Positions 7,280 to 15,815 of a stretch of DNA of 64,000 bases are shown piece by piece; positions within the stretch are counted from its first letter, which is position 1, and each line of letters begins with the position of its first letter. The notes beneath the pieces are model-generated. The model was not told where the DNA came from. It was given only the letters and a program-made list of their open reading frames with translations, and did not search any database. The DNA is from JAAYPI01 sp963668615 (GTDB lineage: Bacteria > Bacteroidota > Bacteroidia > Bacteroidales > Paludibacteraceae): positions 372,001 to 436,000 of the forward strand of contig CAXXCL010000003.1 of the NCBI GenBank assembly GCA_963668615.2, in the 5' to 3' direction. The position numbers were made by a program, and so were the translations under genes.

Positions 7280-7310
7280 GTCCATTAGAAAGTTATAATC
7301 TCTAACGGAC
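7280..7310 (-). promoter_or_regulatory. Intercistronic hairpin before tyrA
   Basis: GTCCGTTAGA and TCTAATGGAC (minus strand) form a stem of nine base pairs plus one G-T position around an 11-nt loop. It has no U-tract, so it is more likely an mRNA processing or stability element than a terminator. Confidence 0.45.
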
Positions 7311-7315
7311 TTTGT

Positions 7316-8380
7316 TTATGAATTAATAATTTCCATTTGTTGACGAACAGATTCTTCATGAATGGCTTCCAACACTTTCTTTACAAAGTCAGGTCCTATT
7401 CCTAACGACTCGCCAAGAATAACGCGTTTTTGGATAATTTCATCATAACGAGTAGCCTGTAAAACGGGCATATTATGTTCTTTTTTGTATGTTCCTATTT
7501 CTCGTGAAATTCGCATACGTTTTGACAATATATGCAGCAAATCATTATCGATAGCATCTATTTGATTTCTTAACTCTGAAAGATTCTCCGTGGTCTGAGT
7601 TGTTTCTCTAATAACCAATGTATTAATGATAAATGCCAAAATATCAGGTGTTATTTGCTGAGAAGCATCACTCCATGCTTTTTCGGGACAATTATGAGCT
7701 TCAATAATTAAGCCGTCAAAGCTCAAGTCCATCGCCTGCTGGCAAAGCGGAGCTATCAACTCTCTTTTTCCGCCTATATGACTTGGATCGCAAATAATAG
7801 GCAAATTAGGAAGTCGACGGCGTATCTCAATCGGAATATTCCATTGCGGTAAATTTCTATAAATATTTTTGTCATAAGAGCTGAAACCTCTATGAATAAC
7901 TCCTAATTTTCTAATTCCGGCACCATAAATACGTTCTACAGCTCCTATCCAAAGCTCAATATCAGGATTTACCGGATTCTTAATCAAAATAGGAATATCT
8001 ACACCTTGCAGAGCATCTGCAAGATCTTGAACAGCAAAAGGATTGGCAGATGTGCGAGCACCTATCCAAAGCATATCAATGCCTGCCTTTAAGGCTTCTT
8101 CTACATGCTTAGCTGTCGCTACTTCAGTTGCAACATACATACCGGTTTCTTCTTTCACTCTTTTTAACCATGGCAGTCCTTCTACCCCAACCCCTTCAAA
8201 TCCACCGGGTTTTGTGCGAGGTTTCCAAATGCCGGCACGAAACATTTTAACACCTTTGGCTGCCAATTGGCGAGCTGTTTCCATGACTTGTTCTTCTGTT
8301 TCGGCACTACATGGACCGGCAATAATAAAAGGTCGCTTATTCTCTATGCCTGGCAATAAAATTGATTGTAAATCATTCAT
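7316..8380 (-). CDS. Bifunctional DAHP synthase / chorismate mutase
   Basis: 354 residues in two domains. Residues ~10-260 are a type I-beta (KDO8P synthase-like) DAHP synthase: GPCSAETEEQ, KPRTKPGGFEG, HRGFSSYDKN, CDPSHIGGKRE with metal ligands Cys, His, Glu and Asp. Residues ~265-345 are an AroQ chorismate mutase helix bundle: LRNQIDAIDNDLLHILSKRM, then GTYKKEHNMPVL. The enzyme makes DAHP from PEP and erythrose 4-phosphate and converts chorismate to prephenate; in such fusions the mutase domain often serves as feedback sensor. Placed between the aminotransferase and tyrA in the attenuator-controlled operon, so it is probably the Phe/Tyr-responsive isozyme. Confidence 0.93.
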   Translation of the reverse strand: MNDLQSILLPGIENKRPFIIAGPCSAETEEQVMETARQLAAKGVKMFRAGIWKPRTKPGGFEGVGVEGLPWLKRVKEETGMYVATEVATAKHVEEALKAGIDMLWIGARTSANPFAVQDLADALQGVDIPILIKNPVNPDIELWIGAVERIYGAGIRKLGVIHRGFSSYDKNIYRNLPQWNIPIEIRRRLPNLPIICDPSHIGGKRELIAPLCQQAMDLSFDGLIIEAHNCPEKAWSDASQQITPDILAFIINTLVIRETTQTTENLSELRNQIDAIDNDLLHILSKRMRISREIGTYKKEHNMPVLQATRYDEIIQKRVILGESLGIGPDFVKKVLEAIHEESVRQQMEIINS

Positions 8381-8402
8381 ATTCTTCTTGTTATTCGTTC
8401 TT

Positions 8403-9572
8403 TTATTTATTCTTGATTTCTAAAATTCTATTCAATGCTTGTTGTAAGTTGTCTTCGGTTGCACACAACGACAAACGGATAAAACGCTTTCCGTTGCTAC
8501 CAAAAATAAAACCCGGAGTAATGAAAACCCTCGCTTCGTGTAATACTTTTTCGGTTATATCTTCAGCATCACGACATTGATCGGGAATTTTTCCCCACAA
8601 AAACATGCCCACTTGCTTTTCATCATAACGACAGCCTATTGCGTCCATAATTTTACCAGCCAATGCCCTGCGTCTTTTATACACATTGACATTCATTTCG
8701 TGGTGCCAATCATTTTCATTTTGTAACGCCTCAACCGCTGCCAATTGCATCGGACGAAAGGTGCCTGAATCAATATTACTTTTCACCTTTACAATCCATT
8801 GAATAAATTGCGGATTCGTTGCTATCATACCTATTCTCCAACCGGGCATATTATGACTTTTACTCATTGAATTAAATTCGATACAACATTCTTTCGCACC
8901 CGCAATGCTTAACAAACTCAATGGCTTTTCGTTCAAAATAAAGCTATATGGATTATCATTAACGATTATAATATTATTTTTTCTTGCAAACGCCACTAAT
9001 TTTTCATACAACTCAACAGTTGCATTGGCACCGGTCGGCATATGAGGATAATTCGTCCACATCAGCTTTACATGCGAAAGATCCATCTTTTCCAATTCCT
9101 CAAAATCAGGCTGCCAATCATTTTCTTCCTTTAAATTATACGAAACTACTTCCGCACCCAGCAATTTACTCAGAGATGTATAAGTAGGATAACCGGGATT
9201 AGGCACCAACACTTTATCCCCCGGATTAACAAATGCCAATGTTACGTGCAAAATTCCTTCTTTTGAACCTATAAGAGGTTGAATTTCGGAATTGTAGTCT
9301 AAATCGACATTGTACCATCGTTTATACCATTTGGCAAAAGCTTGACGCAATTCCGGAATACCTATAGTCGGTTGATATCCATGAACATCAGTTTTTTTAA
9401 CAACCTCACACAATGTTTGTATGGTTCTGTCGGAAGGCGGCATATCGGGGCTTCCAATTCCTAAGCTTATAACATTTTTGCCGGCATTGTTCATCTGAGC
9501 AATTTCTTTTAATTTAGTAGAAAAATAGTACTCAGAAACGTCATTCAATCGGTCAGCGGGATGTATATTCAT
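8403..9572 (-). CDS. Class I/II PLP aminotransferase, probably aromatic
   Basis: 389 residues. Fold-type I features: GIGSPDMPPS near the N-terminus, NPGYPTY, NYPHMPTGA (the NPxNPTG loop, varied), VNDNPYS (Asp to the pyridine N), SMSKSHNMPGWRIG (Schiff-base Lys) and RLSLCA (carboxylate Arg region). By sequence it could be called an aspartate- or LL-DAP-type aminotransferase; by position between pheA and the DAHP synthase-mutase it most likely amino-transfers phenylpyruvate and 4-hydroxyphenylpyruvate. It starts 16 nt after the pheA stop. Confidence 0.85.
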   Translation of the reverse strand: MNIHPADRLNDVSEYYFSTKLKEIAQMNNAGKNVISLGIGSPDMPPSDRTIQTLCEVVKKTDVHGYQPTIGIPELRQAFAKWYKRWYNVDLDYNSEIQPLIGSKEGILHVTLAFVNPGDKVLVPNPGYPTYTSLSKLLGAEVVSYNLKEENDWQPDFEELEKMDLSHVKLMWTNYPHMPTGANATVELYEKLVAFARKNNIIIVNDNPYSFILNEKPLSLLSIAGAKECCIEFNSMSKSHNMPGWRIGMIATNPQFIQWIVKVKSNIDSGTFRPMQLAAVEALQNENDWHHEMNVNVYKRRRALAGKIMDAIGCRYDEKQVGMFLWGKIPDQCRDAEDITEKVLHEARVFITPGFIFGSNGKRFIRLSLCATEDNLQQALNRILEIKNK

Positions 9573-9588
9573 GTGTCAAATATTTTAT

Positions 9589-10428
9589 TTAAGAATTAAT
9601 AAATTCTTCGTATTCTCCTAAAACCTGTAAATCTTTTGTGAACGGACGTATCGCATTTATCGACTGCCTATACATCATGAAATTATCAAATGTCAGATTG
9701 ATGTAAAACAAATATTCCCATTCACGACCAATAATGGGAAGTGACTGAATTTTGGTAAGATTCACCCCGTAGTAAGAAAGGATAGAAAGAACTTTTGCCA
9801 AACTTCCTTCTTCGTGAGGCAAAGCAAATACCATCGACGACTTATTAATTTTTTTGTCTGCCATCATTTCTTCCGCCAGCCACGGATCGGCAATTACCAA
9901 AAACCGAGTAAAATTTCGTTTGTTTGTCTCAATACCTTCTGCCAAAATCTCCATATCATAAATTTCAGCAGCCAATTTTCCACAAATAGCAGCACACCCA
10001 TATAACTTTTCATCAGCTATTCGTTTTGCACTGGATGCCGTATCATCACTTTCTATTGGAGAAAGATGAGGATTTGCCAACAAAAAATCCTCACATTGCA
10101 TCAAAGCAATTGGATGCGAATAGACTTTTGATATATCGTTAATTGTCTGACCCTTCAGTGCCACCAAACTATGTTCTATACGAAGTTTATATTCCCCAAC
10201 AACCTTTAGTCCACTATCTTTCAACAAGTTGTGATTTTGAAGCAAACTACCGGCTATGGTATTTTCAATGGCAATAAAACCAATAATAGAATTATCTTTT
10301 TTTATGGCAGCAAAGACTTCCTTAAATGTGTTACAAGGAATAATTTCTATTTTTTCCCCCTTAAAATAATTTTTTGCGGCTATATCGTGAAAAGAACCCG
10401 CTATTCCTTGGATGGCTACTTTTTTCAT
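9589..10428 (-). CDS. pheA: Prephenate dehydratase
   Basis: 279 residues, a stand-alone dehydratase with C-terminal ACT domain. Residues 1-180: AIQGIAGSFHDIAA, PCNTFKEVFAAI, AIENTIAGSLLQNHNL and NFTRFLVI, the catalytic Thr-Arg-Phe region. Residues ~195-275: ACT domain with GSLAKVLSIL and NLTKIQSLPI, where the usual Phe-binding ESRP is IQSLP, a change that may weaken or alter feedback binding. It makes phenylpyruvate. First gene of a four-gene operon whose leader carries a Phe/Tyr-rich peptide and a terminator 28 nt before this ATG. Confidence 0.93.
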   Translation of the reverse strand: MKKVAIQGIAGSFHDIAAKNYFKGEKIEIIPCNTFKEVFAAIKKDNSIIGFIAIENTIAGSLLQNHNLLKDSGLKVVGEYKLRIEHSLVALKGQTINDISKVYSHPIALMQCEDFLLANPHLSPIESDDTASSAKRIADEKLYGCAAICGKLAAEIYDMEILAEGIETNKRNFTRFLVIADPWLAEEMMADKKINKSSMVFALPHEEGSLAKVLSILSYYGVNLTKIQSLPIIGREWEYLFYINLTFDNFMMYRQSINAIRPFTKDLQVLGEYEEFINS

Positions 10429-10456
10429 GTTTGTTTTTCGTATAAGTTTAAAAAAA

Positions 10457-10479
10457 AATCCCGCCTATTAGACGGGATT
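10457..10479 (-). terminator. Attenuator terminator in the pheA leader
   Basis: In the leader RNA AAUCCCGUC pairs with GGCGGGAUU (9 bp, one G-U) around UAAUA and runs into nine U's. It ends only 28 nt before the pheA ATG, leaving no room for another promoter, so it must lie inside the operon transcript. Its 5' arm (UCCCGU) can also pair with ACGGG at 10528-10524, directly after the leader-peptide stop: a candidate antiterminator. Confidence 0.88.
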
Positions 10480-10528
10480 CAACATATATTATATTTTTAT
10501 TTTTCTATCACATACATATAAAACCCGT

Positions 10529-10585
10529 TCACTTTTTGCTAAAGTAAAAGTAGTAATAAAAGTATGTAAAGAAAAAACTATTCAT
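10529..10585 (-). CDS. Phe/Tyr-rich attenuator leader peptide
   Basis: An 18-codon ORF, MNSFFFTYFYYYFYFSKK, with 6 Phe (residues 4-6, 9, 13, 15) and 5 Tyr (8, 10-12, 14). It starts ~15-20 nt after the expected transcription start of the promoter at 10607-10637 and stops 50 nt before the terminator hairpin. The operon makes Phe and Tyr, so the composition matches the pathway exactly. Expected logic: with charged tRNA-Phe and tRNA-Tyr plentiful the ribosome reaches the stop and covers ACGGG, the terminator forms; stalling in the aromatic run leaves ACGGG free to pair with the terminator arm and transcription continues. Confidence 0.9.
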   Translation of the reverse strand: MNSFFFTYFYYYFYFSKK

Positions 10586-10606
10586 TTCGCTATCTTTTTG
10601 TAGGAG

Positions 10607-10637
10607 CAAAGGTAAAGTGATTTTTTTAAAGTACAAA
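10607..10637 (-). promoter_or_regulatory. pheA operon promoter
   Basis: Minus strand TTTG (10637-10634), 19 nt, TACCTTTG (10614-10607): a full match to the Bacteroidetes sigma-ABfr consensus. The start point is expected near 10600, giving a leader of ~170 nt before pheA that holds the leader peptide and terminator. It lies 43 nt past the stop of the polysaccharide epimerase gene. Confidence 0.85.
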
Positions 10638-10679
10638 TAATTTATTGCTTTTTTAATGGTTTTTTTCGAAAAAAGAAAC

Positions 10680-11669
10680 TTATTCTGACTCAAAAATTAC
10701 ATTATCCTTATGGGAATCGACTCCAAACTCATACTTCAACGTACGTGATAAACCTTCTGCCAATGTAAAAACAGGCACAAAACCCGATGCTTTAGCCTTT
10801 GAAGCACTAAATTGAGTGACAGCACAAAATTTTCTCACCCTGACACTGCTAATTGATAATTTCTTACGTGTAATCCAAGCTAACATATCAAAACAGTATC
10901 CACCACACATTCCAACAACATAAGGGACATGGATTTTAGGAATGTGTTTACCAAGCACATTGCTTACTAAGGGGACTAACTCATTCATGGTCAAGTCAGG
11001 TTTATCTACATAGTTAAAGACTTCGTAACCCTGAGGATAATTTTCCATAAGAAATTGTATAAAAGCAACAATATTACCTACATAGGCCATCGATTTTTTA
11101 TTTTCGCCTTTGCCTATCATCATAAATTGTCCTCCTGATATTTGATGTAAAAGATTGTATACATTGCCCCGATTACGTTCTCCGAAAATAACAGTAGGAC
11201 GTAATATATTTACATTAGCCTGTGTATTTTTTCTTGCCCAAGATTGCAAACGCAATTCAGCCTGCCATTTGCTTTTACCATAATGATTAAAAGGATCGGT
11301 GGGATGCGTTTCATTCGGGCTTTTTTTATTGATTCCATATACGGCTACAGAACTCGTAAAAACAATACGTTTGATTCCATTGACATCCATTGCTGCCAAT
11401 ACATTTTCCATACCGGTAACATTTACATCATAATACTGAGAAACAGGTGATACATCATCGCGATGCTCCGCTGCTAACAAAATTACCAATTCTTGTCCTT
11501 TAAGCAGTTGAACCATTTGCTCCCTATCACGTACATCTCCAATAATGGTCACTTCCGGATGAAAATGACTCATTTGTTTATCTATATTTGTTACTTGATA
11601 TGATGTTTTTAAATTTTCAATAAGACGCGTTCCAACAAAACCGGAACCACCTATAATAGCTATTTTCAT
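10680..11669 (-). CDS. NAD-dependent sugar epimerase/dehydratase
   Basis: About 329 residues from the chosen ATG at 11669, where MKIAIIGGSGFVGTRL opens the Rossmann fold with GGxGxxG; an upstream in-frame start would add 22 residues of no family character. SDR markers follow: LLAAEHRD, TSSVAVYG and HYGKSKWQAE (Tyr-x3-Lys active site), then RPTVIFGERNRGNVYNLL. Extended SDR acting on a nucleotide sugar or lipid-linked sugar; substrate unknown. Last gene of the polysaccharide cluster, 31 nt after a GT4. Confidence 0.8.
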   Translation of the reverse strand: MKIAIIGGSGFVGTRLIENLKTSYQVTNIDKQMSHFHPEVTIIGDVRDREQMVQLLKGQELVILLAAEHRDDVSPVSQYYDVNVTGMENVLAAMDVNGIKRIVFTSSVAVYGINKKSPNETHPTDPFNHYGKSKWQAELRLQSWARKNTQANVNILRPTVIFGERNRGNVYNLLHQISGGQFMMIGKGENKKSMAYVGNIVAFIQFLMENYPQGYEVFNYVDKPDLTMNELVPLVSNVLGKHIPKIHVPYVVGMCGGYCFDMLAWITRKKLSISSVRVRKFCAVTQFSASKAKASGFVPVFTLAEGLSRTLKYEFGVDSHKDNVIFESE

Positions 11670-11700
11670 TAAACTGATATTTAAAATTGTCGTACTTTTA

Positions 11701-12807
11701 CTATATACTCTGATAAAGTTTATTAATGGCAACACGTAGAGAGTCCAATGTGAAATTTTTATGAGAATATTGCACAGCTCCTAGAGACAATCTGTCATGT
11801 AACAATTTATCTGACAAAATATGCTCTATTGCCTCTGCAAATTTCTCTGCATTTGAATTTTCAACCTCAATTCCTGAAATTCCATTAGGAGAAACCCAAT
11901 TTACTCCAGAGCCGTCAATAGTAAAATTTACAGCTGGTAATCCACAATATAGAGCTTCTGCTAAAGCAATACCAAATGCTTCATTTTTAGTAATAGATGG
12001 GAAAACAAAGGCATAACTAGCATAAAAATATTGTCTTAATTCATCGTCATTTATCTTTCCGATAAATTTAATTCTACTTGATTTTGTGCTTGCTTTTAAT
12101 TGTACTGTTAATGGTCCATCTCCCGCAATTAAGATTTGGCATTTTGATTTAATTAACGGTTCTGCTTTAATCAAATATTCAATACCTTTATATGGTACAT
12201 GCCTACCAATAAAAAAAAGAATAGGATTTCCTTGCTTCAATTGTTGTATTTGTCTATCATCATCTTCTTTTAAAGTTAATTTATCTTCTGATACGACATT
12301 AGCGATAACCTGACATTTATCTCGATGAGGTAGCAATGGCTTTGATTTATCTAAGTAACAGGGTGCCGTAATAATAATTTTATTTGCTCTACATAGTAGT
12401 TTTTTTTCTATTCCTTTATAAAAACTATAAATAGCTTTTTGCTCAACAATATCAGAGTGCCAATGTATTATAAATTTTGTATGTTTTGGCAAAAGTATCA
12501 ATAAATAAATACTAATCAATGGATTAGGAGCATGAAAATGAACAATATCAGGATTAAAATCTTTCAATATCCTGGCCAAATTTATTATATAGGAAAACGA
12601 AAGAGACTGACTATGTATTTTCGCAAGACAGCCACATCGAATAACTTCGATTCCTTCAATGTTATCATTAACAGCCTTTTTATTATCACTAAAACATATC
12701 ACTTTTTGCTCAGCATCAATTGTATTTCTAACAATGTTATAGCAAACATCTTCGATTCCACCATGATGAGGAGGATAATAATTAGGTATGTGCAATATCT
12801 TTTTCAT
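11701..12807 (-). CDS. Glycosyltransferase family 4
   Basis: 368 residues, GT-B fold: PPHHGGIEDVCYN near the N-terminus, FHAPNPL and HWHSD in the acceptor domain, FFIGRHVPYKGIEYLIKA opening the donor domain, GDGPL, and SITKNEAFGIALAEAL, the EX7E region that binds the donor sugar phosphate. It transfers a sugar with retention onto a growing lipid-linked glycan on the inner face of the membrane. Its ATG overlaps the stop of the preceding GT4 by 4 nt. Confidence 0.87.
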   Translation of the reverse strand: MKKILHIPNYYPPHHGGIEDVCYNIVRNTIDAEQKVICFSDNKKAVNDNIEGIEVIRCGCLAKIHSQSLSFSYIINLARILKDFNPDIVHFHAPNPLISIYLLILLPKHTKFIIHWHSDIVEQKAIYSFYKGIEKKLLCRANKIIITAPCYLDKSKPLLPHRDKCQVIANVVSEDKLTLKEDDDRQIQQLKQGNPILFFIGRHVPYKGIEYLIKAEPLIKSKCQILIAGDGPLTVQLKASTKSSRIKFIGKINDDELRQYFYASYAFVFPSITKNEAFGIALAEALYCGLPAVNFTIDGSGVNWVSPNGISGIEVENSNAEKFAEAIEHILSDKLLHDRLSLGAVQYSHKNFTLDSLRVAINKLYQSI

Positions 12808-13877
12808 TTGTGCATATATGTGTCTATAGATGTATAAATTTTTTCCGCACTAGAAGTATAATTATATTTTTTTTCTATAATAGATCGAATAGTATCTTTC
12901 TGGGACGGAAGTGTTTCAATATTCTCTAACTTCTTTACGAGATCCATTTTATTTTTACTATCAAAAAAACAAACAGGAAGATCATTATAAATTTCTTTAA
13001 AAACAGGAATATCGGATACTATAGCAGGACATCCTAAATAAAGGGCTTCCAATGGAGGGATGCCAAAACCCTCATAAAGAGATGGTTGTACTAAACATTC
13101 TGCGTGCACAATAGTATTATAAACGTCCTCACTAGGTAACCATCCAGTAAATAAAATATTGTCATTTTGTTCATTTATTTTAGAAATGAAATCACCATCT
13201 TGTGTCTTAAAATTGCAACTATTCCCAATTATAACCAACTTCATTAAAAGTCCATTCTTGATTGCTATATTAAAACTATCCAACAAAAGTCCAAGTCCCT
13301 TATGCTTTTTTATATTTCCGACATAAACAATGTATTTAAAAGTATAAGGAGAAGGTTTTTTAGAAGCATAATTTTTCAGTAAACTATTTATTCCATTATA
13401 TGTTACAATAACTTCCTTTTTTGTGGGGAAATAATGGAGAATCCGCCCTTTAGAAAACTCAGAAACAGTAAAAATTTTGGTTGCTAAACAAACAGCCCTT
13501 TGCAGCATTAATTTTCTAATAACACGTCCCAAAAACGAAGTAATGCCCCTAACATCCAAAAAGACCACATCATGTATAGTACAATAAATAGGAACTTTTA
13601 TTCCAAAAGGAATATTAAAATTCGGAGTATAAAAAGCATCACAATTGTTTATCTCAGAAACAGGAAAATCGATTAATTCCTTAACGGAAAAGATTGGAAT
13701 ATTACATGCCAAAAACAAACAGTTTTTATTGTCAGCGAATTGAGATAGTTGTTCTTGATTTCCTATTAATAAAAAACTATCCGAACTATTCCGACAAAAA
13801 AAAGTTGGAAGTATATTTTCTAAATATACACCAATACCACTCATTTTTATCATTCTACAATCTATCGCAAGTCTCAT
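12804..13877 (-). CDS. Glycosyltransferase family 4
   Basis: 357 residues. N-terminal domain starts MRLAIDCRMIKMSGIGVYLEN and includes YTPNFNIPFG and HDVVFLD; donor domain has VYVGNIKKHKGLGLLL and VQPSLYEGFGIPPLEALYLG (EX7E), followed by CPAIVSDIPVFKEI. The pattern is close to mannosyl/rhamnosyl GT4 enzymes of O-antigen clusters; donor not predictable. Translationally coupled to the next GT4 by an ATGA overlap. Confidence 0.87.
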   Translation of the reverse strand: MRLAIDCRMIKMSGIGVYLENILPTFFCRNSSDSFLLIGNQEQLSQFADNKNCLFLACNIPIFSVKELIDFPVSEINNCDAFYTPNFNIPFGIKVPIYCTIHDVVFLDVRGITSFLGRVIRKLMLQRAVCLATKIFTVSEFSKGRILHYFPTKKEVIVTYNGINSLLKNYASKKPSPYTFKYIVYVGNIKKHKGLGLLLDSFNIAIKNGLLMKLVIIGNSCNFKTQDGDFISKINEQNDNILFTGWLPSEDVYNTIVHAECLVQPSLYEGFGIPPLEALYLGCPAIVSDIPVFKEIYNDLPVCFFDSKNKMDLVKKLENIETLPSQKDTIRSIIEKKYNYTSSAEKIYTSIDTYMHK

Positions 13878-13907
13878 TCCTTAAACTTAAAAATATTATA
13901 CTTTATT

Positions 13908-14972
13908 TTATTTCAACAGATTTATCCATTTTTGAAGAATTGGTTCCAACCTAAACTCTTTACTATAAAAAATTGAATTTCGAGAATAAGTACACAACAA
14001 ATCCCTATTTTCGGTTATTAAATCGAGCTTCTGAGCAAAAATTTCAACGTTATTAGATTCTACTAGAAATCCAGTAATATTATTCTTGACAATATCTCGA
14101 GGACCTGTCTCACAATCAAAACTAATAATGGGTAAGCCCATTGACATCGCTTCTATCAACACCAAAGGTAAACCCTCAAAACGAGACGACATAACATACA
14201 CAGAAGCATTTAGATACAAAGCAATTACATCATGGGTCGGTGGTTCTATTTTTACCGTATTGTTTAGTCCAAGTCTTGTTATTTGTTCTTCAATATTTGA
14301 TTGCAAAGATCCTGTCCCCACAATCTTAAGAACCCAACCATTGTTCCTGCTATGAGATTTTTTCCAAACATCGATCAGCATATCAAATCCTTTTTGTTCT
14401 TCTATACGCCCTATAGCGAGTACCGTTTTTCCCAAAAGAGAAGAAGTCTCTTCAACTTTAATTGTAACTGGATTTTTAATGCATAGTACGTTTTTAGCAT
14501 TGTATCTTTGTTCAAAAATAATCTTGTCCGTTTCTGTTAGAGTTACAATCTTATACGAATATAAAGAGGCTAATCGCCTGGCTAAAGGAGATGTGATTGG
14601 ATTCCAATTAACAGAAGCATTGAAATGTTCCCATGTTATAATTCTAGTAGACATCCATGCAGAGGCAGGCAAACTAATAAGCGACATAGCACTACAAACA
14701 TCGACCAAAAAATTGGGTTTTTCTTTCTTTAAAATTTGACGCAATTTACATACATTGTAAATATAACCTAAATAAATATTTGTTTTAGAGGCTTTATTTA
14801 TATAATAGAGTCTTATGTTCCCTTCTATTTTGAAAAAAGAATTTTCCCCTCTATGCAAACAAATTATTCCAACATCATAACCCTTTGCAGATAATGAATT
14901 AGCAATTGTCGCTGTCATCCGTTCGGTTCCTCCTGCTGTATGCAAAGAATTAATGAGAAAATGAATCTTCAT
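13908..14972 (-). CDS. Glycosyltransferase family 4
   Basis: 354 residues: INSLHTAGGTERM (glycine loop of the N-terminal domain), WEHFNAS, LAIGRIEEQKGFDMLIDVW, VGTGSLQ, and MSSRFEGLPLVLIEAMSMGLPI (EX7E), then FDCETGPRDIV. The combination resembles GalNAc/Gal alpha-transferases of capsule clusters. It starts 42 nt after the GT2 stop and precedes two further GT4 genes. Confidence 0.87.
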   Translation of the reverse strand: MKIHFLINSLHTAGGTERMTATIANSLSAKGYDVGIICLHRGENSFFKIEGNIRLYYINKASKTNIYLGYIYNVCKLRQILKKEKPNFLVDVCSAMSLISLPASAWMSTRIITWEHFNASVNWNPITSPLARRLASLYSYKIVTLTETDKIIFEQRYNAKNVLCIKNPVTIKVEETSSLLGKTVLAIGRIEEQKGFDMLIDVWKKSHSRNNGWVLKIVGTGSLQSNIEEQITRLGLNNTVKIEPPTHDVIALYLNASVYVMSSRFEGLPLVLIEAMSMGLPIISFDCETGPRDIVKNNITGFLVESNNVEIFAQKLDLITENRDLLCTYSRNSIFYSKEFRLEPILQKWINLLK

Positions 14973-15014
14973 CTAATAATATTTATCTTGTTCTAAATAA
15001 TGATGTAAAAAGGA

Positions 15015-15815
15015 TTAGAAATGTAATTTTATTTTCAGATAAATGTATTTGAAAATACTTATTCGATAAAATTTTCTAACCATTTTAAATACTTTTCTAT
15101 TAAATGATAAAACTTGTTTAATATTTATTATCTTAGAAATAAAAGTCCTTTCATTCAATATTTGTGCACCAATAACATTTTTACCATGTTGTCTATACAA
15201 TAAAGTAGGTATTCTAATGGCTTCCACTATACCTTTCTTTGCCACACACAAAGCGATCCACCAATCGTGCATAATTGCATTTTCATTAATCGGCAGACTA
15301 ACCTCCTTCGCAAACTTATTAAACGCCATTGTACAACCCATAATCCTATTTGAAACACACAATATCTCAGGGCAGGCGGATAAATTTGGATCTTGTCCTG
15401 TTTTTTTCCAAATAGAATCGATTAAAATACTCAAATCACTATTAACAACGCTTAAATCTGTAAAAATCAGAACTGGCCAATTGGGATGTTTTTTTTCTAT
15501 TTGTTGTATTTTCTCAATTGAAATTCTTACCTTTTGAGGTAACCAAAAATCATCTTGATCAGATAAAAATATATAATCTCCTTTTGAATTTGATATGGCA
15601 TTTTCAAAATTACCACATACACCTCTTTTGCGATTATTGGTAAATATATGTATGCGATTATCCTTGCAACTTTCAACGATATTGAGAGTATTATCGACAG
15701 AATGATCATCAGACAAAACAATTTCGTCATTTTTCTCCAATTGGCAAAGAATAGAATCAAGTTGTTCTTTGATATACTTTTCTCCATTATAAGTTGCTAT
15801 ACAAACAGATACCAT
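15015..15815 (-). CDS. Glycosyltransferase family 2
   Basis: 266 residues, GT-A fold: VSVCIATYNGEKYIKEQLDS, VLSDDHSVDNT (nucleotide-binding DD), FLSDQDDFWLP (DxD metal site) and MHDWWIALC further on, a pattern usual in rhamnosyl-type GT2 enzymes. The C-terminus ends in a basic amphipathic helix. Its ATG shares one base with the stop of the polymerase gene (TAATG), so translation is coupled. Confidence 0.88.
   Translation of the reverse strand: MVSVCIATYNGEKYIKEQLDSILCQLEKNDEIVLSDDHSVDNTLNIVESCKDNRIHIFTNNRKRGVCGNFENAISNSKGDYIFLSDQDDFWLPQKVRISIEKIQQIEKKHPNWPVLIFTDLSVVNSDLSILIDSIWKKTGQDPNLSACPEILCVSNRIMGCTMAFNKFAKEVSLPINENAIMHDWWIALCVAKKGIVEAIRIPTLLYRQHGKNVIGAQILNERTFISKIINIKQVLSFNRKVFKMVRKFYRISIFKYIYLKIKLHF

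Noticed and set aside
8043..8423. 126-codon plus-strand ORF over the DAHP synthase gene
   Set aside because: Lies antisense to conserved domains of a clear enzyme; its translation has no family character.
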